Shown here one piece after another: positions 1-5,785 of a stretch of 7,232 nt of DNA; within the stretch, counting starts at the first letter, position 1; the number at the start of each line of letters is the position of its first letter. This stretch comes from an uncultured Chryseolinea sp. (lineage in GTDB: Bacteria; Bacteroidota; Bacteroidia; Cytophagales; Cyclobacteriaceae), in the NCBI GenBank assembly GCA_946478915.1, contig CAMLER010000250.1:1-7232 (forward strand), written 5' to 3'. The notes below the pieces were generated by a model, which was not told where the DNA came from, searched no databases, and saw only the letters and a program-made list of their open reading frames with translations. The translations under genes and the position numbers were made by a program.

Positions 1-29
1 AATAAATTTAGAGTCTAAATCTTCTACCA

Positions 30-470
30 TTGAACTGGAACGACGTATTAAATTTTGCCAAGAAAAATCCTGTTCCTGACCGCAGAGTTGAGAAAACCGA
101 CGAGGAATGGAAAAAACAACTCACACCGGAGGAATATCATATCACAAGAAAAAAAGGTACTGAGCGACCTTTCACCGGCGAATATTGTGAATCGCACGAG
201 CCGGGCCTATATGCCTGCCGTTGCTGCGGCACACCCTTGTTTGACTCCAAGGTGAAATTCGAATCGGGAACAGGCTGGCCAAGCTTCACAGCGCCCGTGA
301 AAGAGAATGTTATCAAATATGAAAAAGACTCATCTTTCGGCATGACCCGGGTCGAAGTTATGTGCAATATTTGCGATTGCCATTTAGGACATGTGTTTCC
401 AGATGGACCGCCTCCATCCGGACTACGATTTTGTATTAATTCCGCCTCTGTAAAAAGAGTAAATGATTGA
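30..470 (+). CDS. msrB: Peptide-methionine (R)-S-oxide reductase MsrB
   Basis: Reduces the R epimer of methionine sulfoxide in oxidised proteins, normally using thioredoxin; 146 aa with no signal peptide, so cytosolic. The full SelR/MsrB fold is present: GTERPFTGEY at residues 43-52, first zinc pair C63/C66, SGTGWPSF at 79-86, second zinc pair C112/C115 followed by HLGHVFPDGP, and the catalytic Cys135 in RFCINSAS. The Cys often found in SxCGWPSF (resolving Cys in many MsrBs) is Thr81 here; C53 or C65 could take over that role (inference). The start is TTG at 30; an in-frame TAG at 9-11 leaves almost no room for another. MNWNDVL is where homologues usually begin, so TTG is probably real, although ATTGAAC could also be an ATGAAC with one extra T. 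TAAATTTA at 3-10 resembles a -7 box, but its upstream half lies outside the window. No msrA is present nearby. Confidence 0.95.
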   Translation: MNWNDVLNFAKKNPVPDRRVEKTDEEWKKQLTPEEYHITRKKGTERPFTGEYCESHEPGLYACRCCGTPLFDSKVKFESGTGWPSFTAPVKENVIKYEKDSSFGMTRVEVMCNICDCHLGHVFPDGPPPSGLRFCINSASVKRVND

Positions 471-561
471 TGTGTTGATGTGTTGAAGTGTTGAGGTGTT
501 GAAGTGTCGATGTTGTGCAGTTCCCCACTTAAACACCTAAACACTTAAACACCAAAACACA
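471..561. repeat. Inverted pair of octamer arrays forming a long imperfect hairpin
   Basis: Left arm 471-506 is a tandem array of 8-bp units of the form TGTTGAxG (473-480 tgttgatg, then tgttgaag, tgttgagg, tgttgaag). Right arm 526-561 is an array of cactTAAA-type octamers (cacttaaa, cacctaaa, cacttaaa, caccaaaa). By hand alignment the right arm matches the reverse complement of the left arm at 30 of 36 positions; four of the six mismatches recur every 8 bp and are G-A type. The loop is 19 nt (507-525). The array fills the gap between msrB and the dehydrogenase: a degenerate unit (465-472) already contains the msrB stop codon, and the right arm ends 9 nt before the next ATG. As RNA it could act as a terminator, a stabilising 3' end, or a structure influencing translation of the next gene; none of these is shown. 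Confidence 0.85.
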
Positions 562-570
562 TAGATAAAT

Positions 571-1374
571 ATGTCCGCAAAACTCAAAGGCCAAATCGCC
601 ATAGTTACCGGAGCAAGTTCAGGAATTGGGGCTGGCGTCGCGAAAGCTTTGGCTAAAGAAGGCGCTACAGTAGTCGTAAATTATTCATCTAGTCCCGAGA
701 AAGGGAGTAAAGTTTTGGATGAAATTCATAACGCCGGGGGAAAGGGCATTTTGGTAAAAGCCGATGTCAGCAATGAGAAAGACGTTGTTGAAATGTTTGA
801 GAAAACTATAAGCGAGTTTGGAACAGTTGACATTCTGGTCGCCAACGCCGGATTGCAAAAAGATAGCAAATTTCACGAAATGTCGCTCGCCGAATGGAAT
901 AGGGTTATTGGTATTAACCTCACCGGTCAGTTCTTATGCGCACGTGAAGCCATAAAAGAGTTTCTCCGGCGCGGTGTTGTTCCGTCACGGTCAAAAGCTG
1001 CTGGCAAGATCATCTGCATGAGTTCTGTTCATGAGGTAATTCCCTGGGCGGGCCATGCAAATTATGCGGCGTCTAAGGGAGGCGTTATGATGCTGATGAA
1101 AAGTATTGCACAGGAATATGCTCCGATGAAAATTCGTGTTAATAGCATCGGGCCCGGCGCCATAAGAACCCCTATAAACCATGCGGCCTGGCAGACACCC
1201 GAATCCTATAATAAATTGCTAAAATTAATTCCTCAAAAAAGGATTGGTGAAGTAGAAGATATTGGCGGCGCCGCGGTCTGGTTAGCTTCCGACGACTCCG
1301 ATTATGTGAATGGAATTACACTTTTTGTCGATGGCGGAATGTTGTTGTATCCGGGGTTTGAGGATAATGGGTAG
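571..1374 (+). CDS. SDR-family glucose 1-dehydrogenase-like oxidoreductase
   Basis: Classical short-chain dehydrogenase, 267 aa, cytosolic, probably a tetramer like its family. It shows the cofactor loop TGASSGIG at 13-20, ANAG at 91-94, Asn116 in INLTG, and the catalytic Ser152, Tyr165 and Lys169 (MSSVHEVIPW, then YAASKGG). The stretch SSVHEVIPW, the segment IGPGAIRTPIN (193-203) and the tail GITLFVDGGMLLYPGF closely follow Bacillus glucose 1-dehydrogenase (Gdh, beta-D-glucose + NAD(P)+ to glucono-1,5-lactone), which is why I prefer this over other SDRs. The second beta strand ends in NYSSS with no acidic residue, which permits NADP+ as well as NAD+. An insertion at about 134-145 (GVVPSRSKAAG) is longer than in Bacillus. 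The ATG follows an A-rich leader without Shine-Dalgarno, as usual in Bacteroidota. The next gene is a glucosidase, which supports a sugar substrate. The exact sugar is inferred. Confidence 0.9.
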   Translation: MSAKLKGQIAIVTGASSGIGAGVAKALAKEGATVVVNYSSSPEKGSKVLDEIHNAGGKGILVKADVSNEKDVVEMFEKTISEFGTVDILVANAGLQKDSKFHEMSLAEWNRVIGINLTGQFLCAREAIKEFLRRGVVPSRSKAAGKIICMSSVHEVIPWAGHANYAASKGGVMMLMKSIAQEYAPMKIRVNSIGPGAIRTPINHAAWQTPESYNKLLKLIPQKRIGEVEDIGGAAVWLASDDSDYVNGITLFVDGGMLLYPGFEDNG

Positions 1375-1422
1375 TGTTGATGTGTTGATGTGCTGATGTG
1401 CTGATGTGCTGATGTGTTGACG
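1375..1422. repeat. Octamer tandem array (TGYTGATG), left arm
   Basis: Six contiguous 8-bp units begin directly after the dehydrogenase stop codon: tgttgatg twice, tgctgatg three times, then tgttgacg. It is the same repeat family as the array after msrB, in the same orientation. Its inverted counterpart lies at 1515-1548, about 90 nt downstream. It has no coding value. Confidence 0.85.
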
Positions 1423-1514
1423 TTCGCACGGAGTCGGTTCCCTGCAAACTTGAACAATTTAAATACGATACAACTAATTATATTTAGACGATCTCCACTC
1501 GATGGGACAGAAAA
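1423..1514. other. Spacer between the two octamer arrays, possible promoter region
   Basis: About 90 nt of unique, partly AT-rich sequence between the arms of the second inverted array. It contains TATATTTA at 1479-1486, five of the six fixed positions of the Bacteroidota -7 box TAnnTTTG, but the nearest TTG (1450-1452) is 26 nt upstream, further than the usual 19-21. The start of the glucosidase mRNA may lie here, but the match is weak. I see no other structure. Confidence 0.3.
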
Positions 1515-1548
1515 CATCAACACATCAGCACATCAACACGTCAACACT
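1515..1548. repeat. Octamer tandem array (CATCARCA), right arm
   Basis: Four 8-bp units (catcaaca, catcagca, catcaaca, cgtcaaca) are the reverse complement of the units at 1375-1422. Four units of each arm can pair with four substitutions over 32 bp. The array ends 1 nt before the preferred glucosidase start codon, so a folded transcript would place the start at the foot of a stem. Read in frame it yields STHQHINTST, which is repeat-derived rather than real protein. Confidence 0.85.
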
Positions 1549-1549
1549 C

Positions 1550-4168
1550 ATGAAAGAAACCCTCCGACTTCTCGAGGATCGCGACAAAAAAAAGAACTGG
1601 CGGAAGTTCGGTCCTTATGTGAGCGACCGGCAATGGGGTACGGTACGAGAGGATTACAGCGCGAATGGAGATGCCTGGCAATCTATAACGCATGATGCTG
1701 CACGAAGCAAAGCGTTTAGGTGGGGTGAAGAAGGAATTGGAGGTATAAGCGACGATAACCAATTGCTGAATTTTTCGCTTGCATTCTGGAATAAGAGGGA
1801 TCCCATAATCAAAGAACGATTTTTTGGACTAACGGGAAGAGAGGGAAATCATGGCGAAGATTGCAAGGAACATTACTACTACCTTGATAGCACGCCGACT
1901 CACTCCTACATGAAGATGTTGTATAAATATCCGCAGCGCGAGTTTCCCTATGAACTCCTCATTCAGGAGAATCGCAAGCGTGGTAAAAGAGATCCGGAAT
2001 TTGAATTGATTGATACCGGTATTTTTCACGACGATCGTTATTTCGACGTGTTCATTGAATATGCGAAAGCCGATACCGACGACTTGCTTGTAAAAATTAC
2101 TATTCATAATCGCGGTACCGGAACGGCAGCGCTACATGTTTTGCCCCATGTGTGGTTTCGCAATACATGGTCATGGGGATACGATGACTATAAGCCGGAG
2201 CTTTATCTGGATGATGATAGATGTATCAAGATTGATCACCGCTCCATTGGAAGTTATTATCTCATGGCGGAGGGCAGATGTACCGCTCTATTTTGTGAAA
2301 ATGAAACCAATACGGAGCGATTGTACGGTAGTCCAACCGTTGGAAAGTGCAAGGATGGCATAAACGATTTTCTTATCCACGGAAAAAAGGAAGCTATTAA
2401 TGCTATTCCAAAAGGAACGAAAGCATCTTATCACTATGAATTGAACGTTGCTGCCGGCAAATCGGAAACAATCAGGTTGCGACTATCTCCACAATATCTC
2501 TCCAATCCATTTGACGATTTCGATACGCTTTTCGCGGAACGACTGAAGGAAGCGGATGAATTTTTCAAAGACTTACAGGCAAAGATTGACGATGATGAAA
2601 AGCGAATGATTCAACGTCAGGCAATTGCCGGCATGATGTGGAGCAAGCAGTTTTATTATTATGATGTGGCGCAATGGCTGAACGGTGATTCGGCTCAACC
2701 ACCTCCGCCACCGGAACGAAAGCATGGACGCAACCGTGATTGGATGCACTTGAACAACGCCGACATCATTTCCATGCCCGACAAATGGGAGTATCCATGG
2801 TATGCTGCCTGGGACCTTGCGTTTCATACCATACCGATCGCTATTGTGGACCCGGAATTCGCCAAGCAACAACTTATTTTGTTGACAAAAGAATGGTACA
2901 TGCATCCCAATGGCCAATTGCCGGCGTATGAATGGTCTTTTAGCGATGTGAATCCGCCTGTTCACGCTTGGGCTACCTGGCGGGTCTATAAAATTGATCA
3001 GAAGCTTCAGGGAAAAGCAGACAGACCATTTCTTGAAGAAGTTTTTCATAAGCTTTTGTTGAATTTTACCTGGTGGGTTAACAAAAAGGATTATAACGGC
3101 AATAATATTTTTCAGGGCGGCTTCTTAGGAATGGATAACATTGGAGTTTTTGATCGCAGCAGTCAATTACCCACCGGCGGTTACCTGGAACAATCGGACG
3201 GTACCAGTTGGATGGCGATGTTTACATTGAACATGTTGAGAATGTCTCTCGAACTGGCAAAAGAGAATCCCACTTATCAAAGCCTGGCGACGAAATTCTT
3301 CGAGCATTTTTTGTACATCGCTGGTGCTATGGCAAACGTGGGTGAAGAAGGAATTGATTTGTGGGATAATGAAGATGAATTTTTCTATGACGTTCTTCAT
3401 ACACCCGACAACCATAGCTTTCGGATGAAGGTGCGGTCGATGGTGGGACTGATTCCCTTGTTTGCAGTGGAGGTAATAGATCATGAAATTTTTGATACTA
3501 TGCCGGAATTCACTTCCCGTCTCCGATGGTTTCTCAGTAATCGACCTGAACTTGCAAAACTAATTTCACGTTGGAATGAAAAAGGAAAAGGCGAAAGGCA
3601 CCTGCTTTCGCTGTTGCGCGGTCATCGCATGAAAAAGCTTCTCAAACGGATGCTGGATGAATCTGAGTTTCTTTCTGAATACGGTGTTCGCGCGCTTTCT
3701 AGAAAACACCTGGAAAGCCCGTATCAGATGAAGGTGAACGGGAATTTATTTACAGTAACATACACACCGGGCGAGGCTGACAATTTTCTCTTTGGCGGTA
3801 ATTCAAATTGGAGAGGCCCGGTCTGGTTTCCGGTCAATTTTCTGGTGATCGAATCTTTGTACCGGTTCCATCGCTATTATAGTAATGATTTTAAGGTCGA
3901 GCATCCAACAGGTTCAGGCAAATACTGGACCTTGCGCGAAATTGCCGATGACTTGTCGCAGCGGATGATCAATATTTTCAGAAAAGATAAAAATGGCAGG
4001 AGGCCCGTTTTCGGTGATAATGACAAGTTGCAAACCGATGAGCATTTCAGGGACTATCTTTATTTCTACGAATATTTTCACGGCGACAACGGGAGGGGTG
4101 TTGGCGCAACACATCAGACAGGATGGACAGGCTTGGTAGCAAAGTTAATTCAACCACCGCGGAAGTAA
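1550..4168 (+). CDS. GH63-like (MGH1-type) glucosidase
   Basis: Large cytosolic glycoside hydrolase, 872 aa from ATG 1550, related to the GH63 alpha-glucosidase clan with an (alpha/alpha)6 catalytic barrel behind an N-terminal beta-rich domain. Landmarks (this numbering): WRKFGPYVSDRQWGTVREDY at 17-36, a five-Pro run at 384-388, WYAAWDLAFH at 417-426, LPAYEWSFSDVNPPVHAW at 457-474, FLGMDN at 525-530, GNSNWRGPVWFPVNF at 750-764, FYEYFHGD at 839-846 and HQTGWTGL at 855-862. By analogy with GH63/GH37 enzymes Asp529 would be the general acid and Glu841 the general base; this is inferred from motif position. There is no signal peptide, so the substrate is intracellular or imported. The open frame extends to ATG 1502, but those 16 codons lie mostly in the octamer array, and MKETLRLLEDR is a typical beginning for this family. 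It follows the glucose-dehydrogenase-like gene on the same strand, suggesting sequential steps. Substrate is unknown. Confidence 0.88.
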   Translation: MKETLRLLEDRDKKKNWRKFGPYVSDRQWGTVREDYSANGDAWQSITHDAARSKAFRWGEEGIGGISDDNQLLNFSLAFWNKRDPIIKERFFGLTGREGNHGEDCKEHYYYLDSTPTHSYMKMLYKYPQREFPYELLIQENRKRGKRDPEFELIDTGIFHDDRYFDVFIEYAKADTDDLLVKITIHNRGTGTAALHVLPHVWFRNTWSWGYDDYKPELYLDDDRCIKIDHRSIGSYYLMAEGRCTALFCENETNTERLYGSPTVGKCKDGINDFLIHGKKEAINAIPKGTKASYHYELNVAAGKSETIRLRLSPQYLSNPFDDFDTLFAERLKEADEFFKDLQAKIDDDEKRMIQRQAIAGMMWSKQFYYYDVAQWLNGDSAQPPPPPERKHGRNRDWMHLNNADIISMPDKWEYPWYAAWDLAFHTIPIAIVDPEFAKQQLILLTKEWYMHPNGQLPAYEWSFSDVNPPVHAWATWRVYKIDQKLQGKADRPFLEEVFHKLLLNFTWWVNKKDYNGNNIFQGGFLGMDNIGVFDRSSQLPTGGYLEQSDGTSWMAMFTLNMLRMSLELAKENPTYQSLATKFFEHFLYIAGAMANVGEEGIDLWDNEDEFFYDVLHTPDNHSFRMKVRSMVGLIPLFAVEVIDHEIFDTMPEFTSRLRWFLSNRPELAKLISRWNEKGKGERHLLSLLRGHRMKKLLKRMLDESEFLSEYGVRALSRKHLESPYQMKVNGNLFTVTYTPGEADNFLFGGNSNWRGPVWFPVNFLVIESLYRFHRYYSNDFKVEHPTGSGKYWTLREIADDLSQRMINIFRKDKNGRRPVFGDNDKLQTDEHFRDYLYFYEYFHGDNGRGVGATHQTGWTGLVAKLIQPPRK

Positions 4169-4220
4169 ATGCTGGCACGTAAGGGCGATCAGGTACACCG
4201 TAAATGGTAAATAATCGTCA

Positions 4221-4255
4221 CCCTATACCCTATTCCTTATTCCTTATACCTCTTA
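4221..4255. repeat. Pyrimidine-rich heptamer array in the convergent gap
   Basis: Five contiguous 7-bp units: ccctata, ccctatt, ccttatt, ccttata, cctctta. The last unit contains the purB stop codon (TAA on the minus strand, at 4255-4253), so the repeat reaches into the end of the gene. The same heptamers (ccttata, ccttatt) recur at 7017-7030 and 7135-7148. The rest of the gap between the glucosidase and purB (4169-4220) has no convincing stem-loop with a T-run, so no intrinsic terminator is called for either gene. Confidence 0.75.
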
Positions 4256-5590
4256 CCCCCCAATATAGTTAAAAGGAGTAATCGACTTTAAATTCTTTTT
4301 AACCTTATCATCTACATCCAGGCCGTCAATAAATTCTGACATGCTCTCTTGAGTGACTTGTTTATTGGTACGTGTAAGATCCTTGAGCGCTTCGTATGGG
4401 TTGGGATATCCTTCCTTCCTGAGAATAGTCTGTATGGCTTCTGCAACAACTGCCCAGCTTTTTTCCAAATCCCGGTTTATAGCAGGCTGATTTAACTCAA
4501 TTTTGTTTATTCCTTTCAAAATCGATTTTATGGCAATGTAAGTATGCGCAAAAGGAACACCGATATTGCGTAATACAGTCGAGTCGGTAAGATCCCGTTG
4601 AAGCCGCGAGACCGGCAACTTCGCCGAAAGGAATTCAAATATTGCATTTGCAAATCCCAGGTTGCCTTCCGCATTTTCGAAGTCGATGGGATTTACTTTG
4701 TGTGGCATTGCAGATGATCCAACTTCCCCTTCCTTAATTCTTTGTTTGAAGTACTCCATGGCAATGTACTGCCAAACGTCTCTGCAAAAATCAATCAAAA
4801 TTGTATTAATTCGTTTGATGTTGTCGAACAGAGCGGCCATATTATCATAGTGCTCTATCTGAGTCGTGGGGTAACTTCTAACCAATCCGAAATGATGACA
4901 GAAGTCGTCGGCAAACTTCCGCCAATCAATTGTCGGATAAGCTGCATAATGCGCATTCATATTTCCGGTAGCGCCACCGAACTTGGCAGCATGAGGCACG
5001 GTCTTCAGCAAGTTCAATTGCTTGTCGAGCCTGGCTGCAAATACCATTATTTCTTTTCCGACGCGTGTAGGTGACGCGGGCTGTCCGTGCGTGTGTGCAA
5101 GCATGGGCACATCCTTCCAATCCTTAGCCATGCCGTTGAGTCGACTTAATAAAGCATCAACAACAGGAAGATATTCATCCTCAATAAAGTTCTTCAACAG
5201 CAATGGAATTGCCGTGTTGTTGATATCCTGCGAAGTGAGTCCGAAATGTATAAATTCTTTGAAGCTGCCCAGGTTCATGCGCTCGAATTCATTCTTAATA
5301 AAATATTCGAGGGCTTTTACATCATGATTGGTTGTTTTCTCGATCTCCTTGATCTGCTCTGCATTTTCCCGAGAAAAATTCTTATAAATACCGCGAAGGT
5401 CTTTGATGCGATAGGCTGGAAAGTCCTCCAATTCGTTTATAGAACCGGATAGCGCGATCAAATATTCTATTTCAATTTGCACCCTGTATTGCATCAGGGC
5501 ATATTCCGAAAAGTATGAAGTAAGCGGTTTTACGGTTTCGAAATATCGTCCGTCAATGGGCGAAATGGCAGTAAGGGGATTTAGCTCCAC
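4253..5590 (-). CDS. purB: Adenylosuccinate lyase PurB
   Basis: Catalyses two fumarate-releasing steps of purine synthesis: SAICAR to AICAR, and adenylosuccinate to AMP. At 445 aa it is close to the 456 aa of E. coli PurB and follows that subtype throughout, from MELNPLTAISPIDGRY at the N-terminus to TPFNYIGG at the end. Visible sites: TSQDINNTA at 119-127, HTHGQPASPTRVGKE at 166-180 with His168 as the expected general acid, and the superfamily signature GSSAMPHKVNPIDFENAEGN at 291-310 with the catalytic Ser at 292/293, then RDLTDSTVLRN. The start is GTG at 5590-5588; an in-frame TAA 15 nt upstream excludes any longer form, and position one matches E. coli. The C-terminus ends abruptly at NYIGG where the heptamer array begins, a few residues shorter than E. 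coli. It is transcribed convergently with the glucosidase and divergently from the reductase, with its own promoter. Confidence 0.97.
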   Translation of the reverse strand: MELNPLTAISPIDGRYFETVKPLTSYFSEYALMQYRVQIEIEYLIALSGSINELEDFPAYRIKDLRGIYKNFSRENAEQIKEIEKTTNHDVKALEYFIKNEFERMNLGSFKEFIHFGLTSQDINNTAIPLLLKNFIEDEYLPVVDALLSRLNGMAKDWKDVPMLAHTHGQPASPTRVGKEIMVFAARLDKQLNLLKTVPHAAKFGGATGNMNAHYAAYPTIDWRKFADDFCHHFGLVRSYPTTQIEHYDNMAALFDNIKRINTILIDFCRDVWQYIAMEYFKQRIKEGEVGSSAMPHKVNPIDFENAEGNLGFANAIFEFLSAKLPVSRLQRDLTDSTVLRNIGVPFAHTYIAIKSILKGINKIELNQPAINRDLEKSWAVVAEAIQTILRKEGYPNPYEALKDLTRTNKQVTQESMSEFIDGLDVDDKVKKNLKSITPFNYIGG

Positions 5591-5610
5591 TGTAATGGTT
5601 GGTTAAGACC

Positions 5611-5642
5611 CAAAATTAAGGGCTGGGGACTGACAACCCAAA
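5611..5642 (-). promoter_or_regulatory. Bacteroidota-type promoter of purB
   Basis: Read on the minus strand: TTTG (5642-5639), a 20-bp spacer, then TAATTTTG (5618-5611). This matches the Bacteroidota primary sigma consensus (TTTG at -33, TAnnTTTG at -7) at every fixed position with normal spacing. Transcription would start near 5604-5607, giving a leader of only about 15 nt before the GTG. No Shine-Dalgarno is present. The start site is inferred. Confidence 0.6.
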
Positions 5643-5704
5643 TAAATTAATTTAGACCTGATGACTGTTGGCTTATACGAAGAGTAAACCCATCTGTAAA
5701 TTTC

Positions 5705-5737
5705 TTTGTTGTAATATTGCGATCGCGTATACCTTGC
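5705..5737 (+). promoter_or_regulatory. Possible promoter of the ferredoxin-reductase gene
   Basis: TTTG at 5705-5708 lies 21 bp before TACCTTGC (5730-5737), an imperfect match to the Bacteroidota TTTG/TAnnTTTG promoter. The spacer contains the 8-bp palindrome GCGATCGC (5719-5726). A second short palindrome, AGGTATTTACCT (5751-5762), lies between the proposed -7 box and the start codon and could be an operator. The -7 box is weak and the call tentative. Confidence 0.3.
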
Positions 5738-5785
5738 AAATTATGTAGGAAGGTATTTACCTAAACGAACAACTATCAACAGATA

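Noticed and set aside
137..544. Minus-strand open frame of 135 codons opposite msrB
   Set aside because: It is antisense to a clear msrB, and its first part reads the octamer arrays as Thr/Ser/His/Asn-rich sequence. It is a shadow frame.
471..561. CRISPR array between msrB and the dehydrogenase
   Set aside because: The units are 8 bp and contiguous with no unique spacers of constant length, and no cas genes are near.
1450..1486. Promoter for the glucosidase (TTG at 1450 and TATATTTA at 1479)
   Set aside because: The spacing of 26 bp is too long and the -7 box ends in A instead of G; kept only as a weak remark under the spacer feature.
1302..1523. Minus-strand open frame of 73 codons across the second octamer array
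   Set aside because: It overlaps the end of the dehydrogenase and translates repeats (HQHISTSTHQH-like); no sign of real protein.
2573..3049. Minus-strand open frame of 158 codons inside the glucosidase
   Set aside because: It lies wholly opposite highly conserved glucosidase motifs and has no recognisable domain.
4169..4220. Intrinsic bidirectional terminator between glucosidase and purB
   Set aside because: No stem of adequate length followed by a T-run could be found on either strand.
4742..5327. Plus-strand open frames opposite purB
   Set aside because: Antisense to well-conserved purB sequence including the active site; shadows.
5719..5726. GCGATCGC palindrome as a HIP1-type element
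   Set aside because: HIP1 is a cyanobacterial signature and is meaningful only when frequent; I noticed a single copy here.
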